A DNA stretch of 36,169 nucleotides from Thermoplasmata archaeon (GTDB lineage Archaea > Thermoplasmatota > Thermoplasmata > Thermoplasmatales > Thermoplasmataceae): positions 1-36,169 of the forward strand of contig JAJZXT010000050.1 in assembly GCA_021806355.1 (NCBI GenBank), read 5' to 3'. Positions 1-5,780 of the stretch are shown here, piece after piece. Both the position numbers and the translations under genes were made by a program. Numbering within the stretch: position 1 is the first letter of the stretch; every line of letters begins with the position of its first letter. The notes under the pieces were generated by a model. That model ran no database searches. It was given only the letters and a program-made list of their open reading frames with translations, and was not told the origin of the DNA.

Positions 1-97
1 TTTTTCAGTAATTTAATTAAATATTTAAATTATTTAAATTATTTTGTTATTTTTTCTTTTTTTATTTTTTTAATTTTTAATTTTAAGAGGTATGATC
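1..97 (+). promoter_or_regulatory. AT-rich leader with RBS that decides the first start
   Basis: The first 85 bases are almost pure A/T, with TTTAAATTATTTAAATT at about 25-41 as a plausible TATA region. AGAGG at 86-90 lies 1 nt from the ATG at 92 but 7 nt from the ATG at 98. The second ATG is therefore the better start. No tRNA 3'-half repeat was seen here. Confidence 0.45.
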
Positions 98-751
98 ATG
101 AATAATGGAAATAAATCATTTAAACAAGCAAAAGTGGGAAGGCCAAACAAAGGGTACGAGAAGCACATTATGAGATCTGTCGTTTCCGATCTAACGATAG
201 AAGAATATCTGAAGGAGCATCCTGATGTGAATGCAAGCGAGGTTTTCAGGTTAGCTGTCTATTCGCTGATGCCAAAAGGTGATACAAAAATTAGGCTGGA
301 CAGGCTTGAAAAGGAGATTAAAGATAAGAAAATCAATATCAGGATAAAGGAACTGGAAGCTCAGGAACTTAGAAATAAGATTGAGTTTGAGGAATCCATC
401 AAGTTAGACATTAGGCTTGAAGAGGACTGCGGAGCATGGTATCTAAGAGATCTAATTGTTAAGAAGAAATTAAGCGTGTATTTTTCACCATTTCACAAAA
501 GAAACATACTTGCTGAAGACAGTAGTGAAATGATGCGAAAACACCATCTTATGCTTAATTTAGATTCGTTCGTAGAGAAATCAGAGATAGAAAATGAAAG
601 AATGAAAATTATGCCTGTTGAATGGTATAAACAATTCAAACCTATTTTTACGTTGCCAGAGTTGAAGGAAACTATCAAGAACAGAATGAGGCCGGAATAC
701 CTGAAGCAGGAAGTCCGGGTTGAAATGATTCCTAAGGAGGAAGAGCAGTAA
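98..751 (+). CDS. Coiled-coil protein, possible DNA-binding regulator of the element
   Basis: I do not recognise this 217-aa protein. The start at 98 is preferred over the ATG at 92 because the AGAGG ribosome site is correctly spaced only from 98. The N-terminus is basic (KVGRPNKGY), followed by a short helical segment with EYLKEHPDVNASEVFRLAV, which looks like a helix-turn-helix or ribbon-helix-helix type element. A long charged stretch rich in K, E, I and L at about residues 65-110 should form a coiled coil. The C-terminal half is mixed charge with no clear motif. It opens a tight plus-strand operon, and its TAA overlaps the next ATG by one base. By position and architecture it could be a plasmid-type copy-control or partition DNA-binding protein, but this is only inference. 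Confidence 0.6.
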   Translation: MNNGNKSFKQAKVGRPNKGYEKHIMRSVVSDLTIEEYLKEHPDVNASEVFRLAVYSLMPKGDTKIRLDRLEKEIKDKKINIRIKELEAQELRNKIEFEESIKLDIRLEEDCGAWYLRDLIVKKKLSVYFSPFHKRNILAEDSSEMMRKHHLMLNLDSFVEKSEIENERMKIMPVEWYKQFKPIFTLPELKETIKNRMRPEYLKQEVRVEMIPKEEEQ

Positions 752-951
752 TGTCAGTTAGTGATGAATCTGCCCTGTTGGAAGAATACATCCAGGAAGA
801 ATGGGAAGCCTTCAAAGTATCCTCTGTAAATAATGGGCTGAGAATCGACCAAAGGAACGAAGGCGAAGCATTCACCCTATTCATGTGCGGCGTTCTGTCC
901 GGTGTCAATTATCCCGTACCTAAGCCAAAAAAGGAAAAGGAGAGTGATTAA
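751..951 (+). CDS. Small acidic hypothetical protein
   Basis: This encodes 66 residues, acidic at the N-terminus and with a Lys/Pro-rich tail (PVPKPKKEKE). Its ATG overlaps the upstream stop by 1 nt, and AAGGAGG at 734-740 is an obvious ribosome site about 10 nt ahead. Its TAA (949-951) is followed at once, in the same reading frame, by the Hjc-like nuclease coding sequence that has no ATG, GTG or TTG start nearby. The two could therefore be coupled by reinitiation or joined by stop readthrough. No family was recognised. Confidence is mainly from operon context and the good ribosome site. Confidence 0.6.
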   Translation: MSVSDESALLEEYIQEEWEAFKVSSVNNGLRIDQRNEGEAFTLFMCGVLSGVNYPVPKPKKEKESD

Positions 952-1413
952 ATTACATCAAAAGGCACTGCAGCTGAGGGAATATTCCTGAAGCTCCTAC
1001 TCAACAATGGGATAGAAGCAGAGCATGGCTCTCCGACAAGACCGGGAGACATTATCGTGCCACCCAACGTAATTATTGAGATCAAGGATCCAAAGGAAAA
1101 ATCGTTTTCATTCAAGCGGCATTCAGGAAAGGGAGAAGAGCAGTGGAAGGTCCTGAAGGCAAAGGTCGAATCATTTCCCTGGCTTGAGATATTTTATGTT
1201 GTAAGATTTGCCCGGAAGGAATGGCGATACTATCAGATGCCAGTAGAAGCAAAAACCCTGAAAATTTCTAATGGAAGTGATGTTGGTAATTTAATCAATC
1301 TCCTGAAGGAAAGACAGAATCTTATGCCAAGGCAGAATCTCATGCTCACAGATCCTATGGAGATGGCCCAACACATAGGAGGAAGAAATTCAGAAAAGGG
1401 GGCCCTAAAATGA
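952..1413 (+). CDS. Hjc-like PD-(D/E)XK Holliday-junction resolvase, apparent ATT start
   Basis: Nuclease of about 153 aa resembling archaeal Hjc, which cuts four-way DNA junctions during recombination or replication. Motifs in order are AAEGIFLKLLL with the early conserved Glu, then RPGDIIV with the metal-binding Asp at codon 1048-1050, then IIEIKDPK (the ExK pair). The only near-standard start, a GTG at 1057, lies after the catalytic Asp and would destroy the active site, so it is rejected. No ATG, GTG or TTG occurs in frame between the preceding stop (949-951) and 1057. ATT at 952 has GGAG (939-942) 9 nt upstream and gives a full N-terminal motif. An ATT start, readthrough of the TAA, or a base error upstream are the options. 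The stop overlaps the next gene by ATGA. Confidence 0.65.
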   Translation: MTSKGTAAEGIFLKLLLNNGIEAEHGSPTRPGDIIVPPNVIIEIKDPKEKSFSFKRHSGKGEEQWKVLKAKVESFPWLEIFYVVRFARKEWRYYQMPVEAKTLKISNGSDVGNLINLLKERQNLMPRQNLMLTDPMEMAQHIGGRNSEKGALK

Positions 1414-1832
1414 CACAGAATAAACAGAGGCATGCGATCTATGTTGCAGTCAGAAGGAAGCATCCCGATTGGCCCCCGGAATTGGTCAAGAAAGAAGTGG
1501 ATAAACTCCAGGGTTCACATAAAGGTTCACAAATAGATTCACAGGTTCACATTCCAAGGAAACCTGAAAGTCCAGAGAATACGCTGATTAGAAATAAAAA
1601 AGGTTCACATGATGGTTCACAAACAGGTTCACAATCTGACCTTGTCCTGGAAAAAAAGCAAGAGCACTATCTTCTTTCTTACAGCCGGAACAAATACCAG
1701 TTTGTGCTGTATTCAGTGGATACTTCCGGGAGAAAAAGTTTGATTAAGAGCTGCAGGAAGAATGACATTCTGAAATTAGGCCCCTGTGAAATTCAACTTA
1801 CCTGGGGCCCTGATATGGAGGTGAAGGAATGA
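1410..1832 (+). CDS. Hypothetical protein with tandem Gly-Ser-His/Gln tetrapeptides
   Basis: 140 aa, starting at an ATGA overlap with the nuclease gene. The N-terminus (RHAIYVAVRRKHPDWPPELV) looks helical and basic. The middle, about residues 34-75, holds two sets of tetrapeptide repeats of the form GS(H/Q)x, encoded by 12-bp DNA repeats with core GGTTCACA. The C-terminal 60 residues are a compact beta-rich segment (for example EIQLTWGPDME). I recognise no family. The repeats could be a flexible linker, or the coding strand could carry an iteron-like DNA array that constrains the protein. It is clearly part of the left operon. Confidence 0.55.
   Translation: MTQNKQRHAIYVAVRRKHPDWPPELVKKEVDKLQGSHKGSQIDSQVHIPRKPESPENTLIRNKKGSHDGSQTGSQSDLVLEKKQEHYLLSYSRNKYQFVLYSVDTSGRKSLIKSCRKNDILKLGPCEIQLTWGPDMEVKE
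1512..1633 (+). repeat. Cluster of seven GGTTCACA-type direct repeats (12-bp period)
   Basis: GGTTCACA occurs at 1512, 1524, 1544, 1602, 1614 and 1626, and GATTCACA at 1536. Within each set the step is 12 bp (1512-1524-1536 and 1602-1614-1626), with one extra copy 8 bp after the first set. A 12-bp step equals four codons, so protein repeats alone could explain the array. All copies share the same orientation. An iteron or operator role is possible but unproven. Confidence 0.75.
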
Positions 1833-2110
1833 TCCAGATGCATTTCGGAGTTGATGACTGGACGGATCTATCCACAGAATCTCCAACTGAGTTCATTCGG
1901 GAAGTGGAGAGGAGATATCCGGACATGCCCGGGATATTCAGAAAATTCATTTCCCTGGTGAAGGAGGGAAGAGTGGCAGGAAAAGAATTCTCAAGGAAAG
2001 CTTATCCATCCTTGGAATCCATAAGGCCCGGGGACTGGATTATACGGCCATATCAACAAAACATGATAGATGTGCTGAAAGATTGTATAAAAAGAGGTAG
2101 GTTAAAATGA
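1829..2110 (+). CDS. Hypothetical small protein
   Basis: 93 aa, beginning at an ATGA overlap with the preceding gene and itself overlapping the next by ATGA. The sequence has conserved-looking aromatic and charged patches (FIREVERRYPDMPG; SIRPGDWIIRPYQ) but no membrane segment, zinc site or catalytic motif I can name. Gly-Asp-Trp and basic C-terminal residues would fit a small nucleic-acid-binding or adaptor protein, but that is a guess. It is supported as real by the unbroken translational coupling in this operon. Confidence 0.55.
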   Translation: MIQMHFGVDDWTDLSTESPTEFIREVERRYPDMPGIFRKFISLVKEGRVAGKEFSRKAYPSLESIRPGDWIIRPYQQNMIDVLKDCIKRGRLK

Positions 2111-2409
2111 AATCTGTTACTGAAGTAACAAAAATCAATAATGAAAGACAGTTGAAGCTCATGGATGAGGATATCTTGCTTCCAACTATCCAAGTCAATC
2201 TTGATCATATAGATAGGGTAATTTTGGACATATTCCTAAGACACCCTTCTTGGCGTTATAAAGTTCAGCAAATCAATTATATTTTAGAATATCAGAATAT
2301 ATCTATAAAACCGATGGAAATAGCAAAAAGGCTTGATTTTTTTGTGAGAATAAGCGTATTAAAAAAAGAAAAAGGTTCTAGGGTTTATATCTATTCTATG
2401 ATAAAATAA
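2107..2409 (+). CDS. Probable winged-helix DNA-binding protein
   Basis: 100 aa, last gene of the left operon, joined by an ATGA overlap. From about residue 36 the pattern is helix (DRVILDIFLRHPSWRYKVQQ), helix, recognition-type helix (IKPMEIAKRLDFFVR) and a short beta wing ending LKKEKGSRVYIYSM. This is the usual winged helix-turn-helix layout, in which the final strand pair gives the wing. It probably regulates the element, perhaps its own operon or the divergent region at 3.4 kb. There is no ligand domain. Base composition drops towards the AT-rich cargo that follows. Confidence 0.5.
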   Translation: MKSVTEVTKINNERQLKLMDEDILLPTIQVNLDHIDRVILDIFLRHPSWRYKVQQINYILEYQNISIKPMEIAKRLDFFVRISVLKKEKGSRVYIYSMIK

Positions 2410-2420
2410 AAGAAATATGA

Positions 2421-3398
2421 TTACAAATTGTCATTTTTTATTGAACTATATATCGCATTTACAAGTATTTTTGAAGGGTATTCCATCCTAAGCGACGATG
2501 TTCTTACAAAATCTTCTATCTCACCTTTGGTAATTCTTTGCCCTTCAGGAATAATACGTCTCCTAGCCTTTAAAAAATCCTTCTTCAATTTAGAGATTAC
2601 CTCAGGTGTTAAACCCTTCTGTCTTTCTGATTCTAAATAAGCGGATGTTGCGATATCGATATCTTCAAATTTTTTCACCAATTGATTTCTTTCTTTCTTC
2701 GTGAGATTATCTGGTAAATTCGATAGTATAAACGATAATAATTTATCCGAACCAAACAAATATGAGTCAAAATCTTCTTGTTCTTTTTCCTCGTCAGAAT
2801 TTATAATAATACCAAGTTCTTCCTCACTAAGTTCACACATTTCTAATACCCAATCTCTAAAAAGTTTTTCAAAATTTAAAAATCTCATATTATATCCATT
2901 TTCCTCGATTAAAGGAACAAAAATTTCTTTTATGAAAGCCTCGGGTTCAATGTCCTTTAATAAAAATTGATCTTTGATAAAATTGATAAGAATAATTTTT
3001 CTTTTATCAATTAGGTCTTCATTTTCTTCTTCCTCCACGTCGTCATATTCTAAATCACACCATTCTTTGGAATTTAATTCCAAAGATATGTCAAGATCAT
3101 TTTGAATGATGTGCAAATCAACACTGTATGCCTTTTTGTTTTCATCGTCAATGGTTTGTGATTCTATAAAAATTACTTTTTCATCATAAATCCGTGCTAA
3201 ATTGAAAAAATTATCCAAATATGGTACTGAATCTTCAATAATTTCAATATTTTCTAAACTCTTTAAAAATATGATTATGCCATCTTTTCCATCAATAGAG
3301 TCAATCTCAACAAGTCTCATTTGCCCATCGAAAGAGCTTAGTCTCTCTTTGATGAATCTTATTAGGCTTTCAACATCGTTCGCTTTTTTATTTTCCAT
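2421..3398 (-). CDS. Acidic orphan protein, AT-rich cargo gene
   Basis: 325 aa, unrecognised. It is highly acidic, with an Asp/Glu run at about residues 119-129, and has no membrane segment or signal peptide. The first ~110 residues alternate short beta strands and helices (GIIIFLKSLENIEII; KVIFIESQTID). The remainder is helical, ending in a Lys/Arg-rich helical region (KDFLKARRRIIPEGQ). It is far more AT-rich than the backbone operons on either side and faces the opposite way, so it is probably inserted cargo. A TATA-like TTTAATAAATAT stretch lies about 20-34 nt ahead of its ATG, consistent with a leaderless message. A defence or regulatory role is only inferred from its location. Confidence 0.6.
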   Translation of the reverse strand: MENKKANDVESLIRFIKERLSSFDGQMRLVEIDSIDGKDGIIIFLKSLENIEIIEDSVPYLDNFFNLARIYDEKVIFIESQTIDDENKKAYSVDLHIIQNDLDISLELNSKEWCDLEYDDVEEEENEDLIDKRKIILINFIKDQFLLKDIEPEAFIKEIFVPLIEENGYNMRFLNFEKLFRDWVLEMCELSEEELGIIINSDEEKEQEDFDSYLFGSDKLLSFILSNLPDNLTKKERNQLVKKFEDIDIATSAYLESERQKGLTPEVISKLKKDFLKARRRIIPEGQRITKGEIEDFVRTSSLRMEYPSKILVNAIYSSIKNDNL

Positions 3399-3514
3399 TA
3401 TTGATCAAAATTCTATATTTATTAAATACTTAAAGTTATGATTAACTTTTGATAAGGTGAATCAGACGGCTGAATCATCTGATCCGTTAATAATTATTTT
3501 TCAGTATATAATCA
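3399..3514. promoter_or_regulatory. Divergent promoter region with TGAATCA repeats
   Basis: This 116-bp space lies between the minus-strand orphan and the plus-strand envelope operon. TTAATAATTA at 3487-3496 sits 19-28 nt before the ATG at 3515 and can serve as a TATA box for a leaderless message. On the other strand an AT-rich TATA-like stretch lies at about 3418-3432. Two TGAATCA copies (3458-3464 and 3471-3477), 13 bp apart, flank a CAGACGGCTG partial palindrome and are a candidate operator. Confidence 0.45.
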
Positions 3515-4921
3515 ATGGCAACCACAAGTCGAGCAAACAAGTTTCAAAAGTTGGCCCTCAACAGGAGCTACATGGGGATGGGGCTGGCCACAATCATTCT
3601 GGCCTCCATACTCTCCCTGCTTTTTGTTGTATCTCTTTTCGCAAGGCCCACTATAGTCATAGCACATGGAAAGATCCTATACCTTGATGGGATCATCGCA
3701 TCCGCAATCATCCTCGGGGCCATGGTGTGGGCCCTCATAGAAGCCCTAACTCCCCCTGGAGGAATTGTTTCACTCATATGGAGGGCAGGCCTCGGGATCA
3801 TTATAGGCGGAGCTGCAGGAGCATACATCGGATACATCTTCGACTTCTCCCAGTATATCATCATCCCCTTATACCACGGAAATTTCTATGCTCAGGCATA
3901 TGCCTTTTGTATTCTGATATTTGGCTTTGCGGTTATATGGGATGCTGCATGGTCCCACAGGCACGGATACCTCGGGCAGAAAGCAAAGAATGCAAAGAAG
4001 GCAGGATACAAGGAGTCCGGAAGGGCCAAGGGATACAGGAAAATGATCGGCCTGATCCTGGGCCTCATATTCGTATTCCTCATGATCCCTGCATCTGGAT
4101 ATGTGGGGACTGCGTTCGCATCCCTGAATGATCACAATGGCCTTTCCTTCCCGGTCACATCCTTCACAGGAACGAGTCCCTCTGGAAATGTGTCCACATC
4201 ATCATTTACAAATTTTGCAAGTGGAACTGAAATGGTTTCTAACACATCTCTCAGCAGCTCCTATTCCTCTCCCAGTGCACCGGTCTACTTCACGGGATAC
4301 TTCCGGGGATATCTTCCCACATACATCTCGAAGAATTCCACAGGGGCGAATGTTACGAACTACATCCAGACGTTCTACCTCACCACGAACCTGACCATTG
4401 GGGAACTTTCATCCAATGTATACCAGAACATCTACCTGTCCATGGGATATCCCGGAGAATACAACATTTCACTGGGAACAGGAAATGCATCCACTTTCAT
4501 GCCTATTGCCTCCCTTGACCAGAACCAGACTATGAATATTACCTATGATTTCAGAGGAGGTTCATCAACTCTGGCAGTTGCATATCCATCTACCACTGCT
4601 TCTCCAGATGGTGGGATAATAATATCACGTTCGCCGCCTGAAACACTCGCTTCGTACAATTTCGCAATCTCTCCCTCAATGCTGACAGGAAACCAGTCCC
4701 ATAAGATAACATTCGAAGTGCAGACGCATAATCAGACTGAATTCGGGATGTATTACTTCGCTGTTGGCGCAACCTCGCCCACTCTTGCGGGGCCCATACA
4801 ACTGGAGGATGTTGGATATGTAATCGGATCAGTCCTGACAATCGTGGCAGCATCTCTTGAGATCCCCTGGATAGATCTCAGGCCCCTGCCAGGCGTCAGG
4901 AAAAGGAGGTCAAGAGCATGA
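3515..4921 (+). CDS. Polytopic membrane protein with large extracellular domain
   Basis: 468 aa. Five hydrophobic spans are visible at about residues 22-43, 57-78, 89-109, 127-145 and 176-196. A basic cytoplasmic loop rich in Lys/Gly/Ala lies at 154-175. Residues about 200-430 are Ser/Thr/Asn-rich with many N-x-S/T sequons, so they are likely outside the cell and glycosylated. A last span lies near 433-455, followed by a short basic tail (RKRRSRA). It is the first gene of the envelope operon and overlaps the next by ATGA. The layout is reminiscent of multi-span channel proteins of secretion or conjugation systems (VirB6/TrbL type) or a viral envelope protein, but I see no family-defining motif. 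No clear Shine-Dalgarno precedes the start, which fits leaderless translation. Confidence 0.7.
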   Translation: MATTSRANKFQKLALNRSYMGMGLATIILASILSLLFVVSLFARPTIVIAHGKILYLDGIIASAIILGAMVWALIEALTPPGGIVSLIWRAGLGIIIGGAAGAYIGYIFDFSQYIIIPLYHGNFYAQAYAFCILIFGFAVIWDAAWSHRHGYLGQKAKNAKKAGYKESGRAKGYRKMIGLILGLIFVFLMIPASGYVGTAFASLNDHNGLSFPVTSFTGTSPSGNVSTSSFTNFASGTEMVSNTSLSSSYSSPSAPVYFTGYFRGYLPTYISKNSTGANVTNYIQTFYLTTNLTIGELSSNVYQNIYLSMGYPGEYNISLGTGNASTFMPIASLDQNQTMNITYDFRGGSSTLAVAYPSTTASPDGGIIISRSPPETLASYNFAISPSMLTGNQSHKITFEVQTHNQTEFGMYYFAVGATSPTLAGPIQLEDVGYVIGSVLTIVAASLEIPWIDLRPLPGVRKRRSRA

Positions 4922-5208
4922 ACTCCTTCAACATTAACTCAATACTCAACCCCATTTTTTCCTCATTCACATCATTCCTGGGCATCATAGTGGGGGCATT
5001 CTCAAACCTCTTCGTGATCATATTCGGTTCCTTCGGGGACGCAGTGGCAGTCATGTTCGTGTCCTTCGGAGCTTCAACTGCCTCGTACGGGGTAGCAGCA
5101 CCCATAGTGTTCGTGGCATCACTGGGCGGTGCAATCATAGTGGCCTTCGGAGTGTTCATGATCGTCGGCCCTGAGAAGGACATAACAGAAGCGGAGGATG
5201 ATCTCTGA
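4918..5208 (+). CDS. Small hydrophobic membrane protein (first of three)
   Basis: 96 aa, coupled to the upstream gene by an ATGA overlap. Nearly the whole chain is hydrophobic and Phe/Gly/Ala/Ser-rich, with about three spans (IIVGAFSNLFVIIFG; VMFVSFGAS; APIVFVASLGGAIIVAFGVFMIV). A short acidic tail (EKDITEAEDDL) is probably cytoplasmic. Together with the next two genes it forms a set of small membrane proteins directly before the large surface protein. That order resembles the small VP3-like membrane protein preceding the spike in pleolipoviruses, or pilin-like subunits of a secretion module. The assignment is inference from gene order only. Confidence 0.65.
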   Translation: MNSFNINSILNPIFSSFTSFLGIIVGAFSNLFVIIFGSFGDAVAVMFVSFGASTASYGVAAPIVFVASLGGAIIVAFGVFMIVGPEKDITEAEDDL

Positions 5209-5463
5209 ATGGGATTCACGGAGGAGATCTTCGGAGAGATTGAGGGTTTTGTTCTGGCACTCCTGCCTATGTTCTCCTCATTCATTTCTTCCATCCTTGA
5301 TTCCACAGGGATGGCATTCTCCTCTATCATTTTCTCTTCCATCATGCCTGCGGGCCTCTTTGGCCCCGCCATCATGGTATTTTCCTTTGGGATGACGTTC
5401 GCACTCGCCATGGGGGCCTTCTCCTTTGTTAAGGGCATATCTGACGTGACAGGTGGGGCCTGA
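5209..5463 (+). CDS. Small hydrophobic membrane protein (second of three)
   Basis: 84 aa. The ATG follows the previous TGA directly, which suggests coupled translation. After an acidic N-terminus (GFTEEIFGEIEG) there are two to three hydrophobic stretches rich in Phe, Ser, Met and Gly (LALLPMFSSFISSIL; GLFGPAIMVFSFGMTFALAMG). No signal peptidase or pilin cleavage motif is clear. It resembles its two neighbours in size and composition, which suggests related roles or duplication followed by divergence. A strong long reading frame on the opposite strand across this region is an antisense by-product of the composition. Confidence 0.6.
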   Translation: MGFTEEIFGEIEGFVLALLPMFSSFISSILDSTGMAFSSIIFSSIMPAGLFGPAIMVFSFGMTFALAMGAFSFVKGISDVTGGA

Positions 5464-5780
5464 TGTCCTGGATATCCAATCCGTATCTTCCATGGAACTG
5501 GCCTTCGGATCTTTCCCATTCCTTTGTCACACAGCTTGAATCTGGCATAGAATACCTGCTCCATGTATTCCTTTTCTCTATCCTGTCAATCATTCAGTCG
5601 ATCCTGTCCTCATTCGAATACATGTTCAGCTCTGTTCTCCTTGGAGTTGTTTATTCTTTCCAGAGCCTTGGGCCCCTTGGCCTTCCCATGTTCACAGCCC
5701 TCTTCATTGTGTCTGCAGGCATTTCCATGGATCTCTTCCACTTTGCCCATGATCTCCCAATTGTAGGTGATTTCGTATGA
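5463..5780 (+). CDS. Small hydrophobic membrane protein (third of three)
   Basis: 105 aa, starting at a TGATG one-base overlap. The N-terminal 25 residues are Trp/Pro/Ser-rich and polar (WISNPYLPWNWPSDL). They are followed by two long hydrophobic segments at about 30-55 and 65-90 (SLGPLGLPMFTALFIVSAG) and a short tail. The stop overlaps the start of the surface protein by ATGA. Its function is unknown. The tight coupling suggests the three small proteins and the surface protein are made in matched amounts, as expected of parts of one envelope or pore structure. Confidence 0.6.
   Translation: MSWISNPYLPWNWPSDLSHSFVTQLESGIEYLLHVFLFSILSIIQSILSSFEYMFSSVLLGVVYSFQSLGPLGLPMFTALFIVSAGISMDLFHFAHDLPIVGDFV

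Noticed and set aside
1057..1413. GTG at 1057 as start of the Hjc-like nuclease
   Set aside because: It would remove the catalytic Asp and the N-terminal helix encoded just upstream.
1501..1640. CRISPR array at the GGTTCACA repeats
   Set aside because: Repeats are 8 bp and spacers 4 bp, far too short, and they are inside a gene. No CRISPR array or cas effector genes were seen in the window; the Cas4-like nuclease is in a helicase operon.
4896..5564. 222-codon minus-strand open frame opposite the small membrane proteins
   Set aside because: Its Met/Pro/Ala-rich reading is the antisense image of hydrophobic plus-strand genes that are linked by exact start-stop overlaps.
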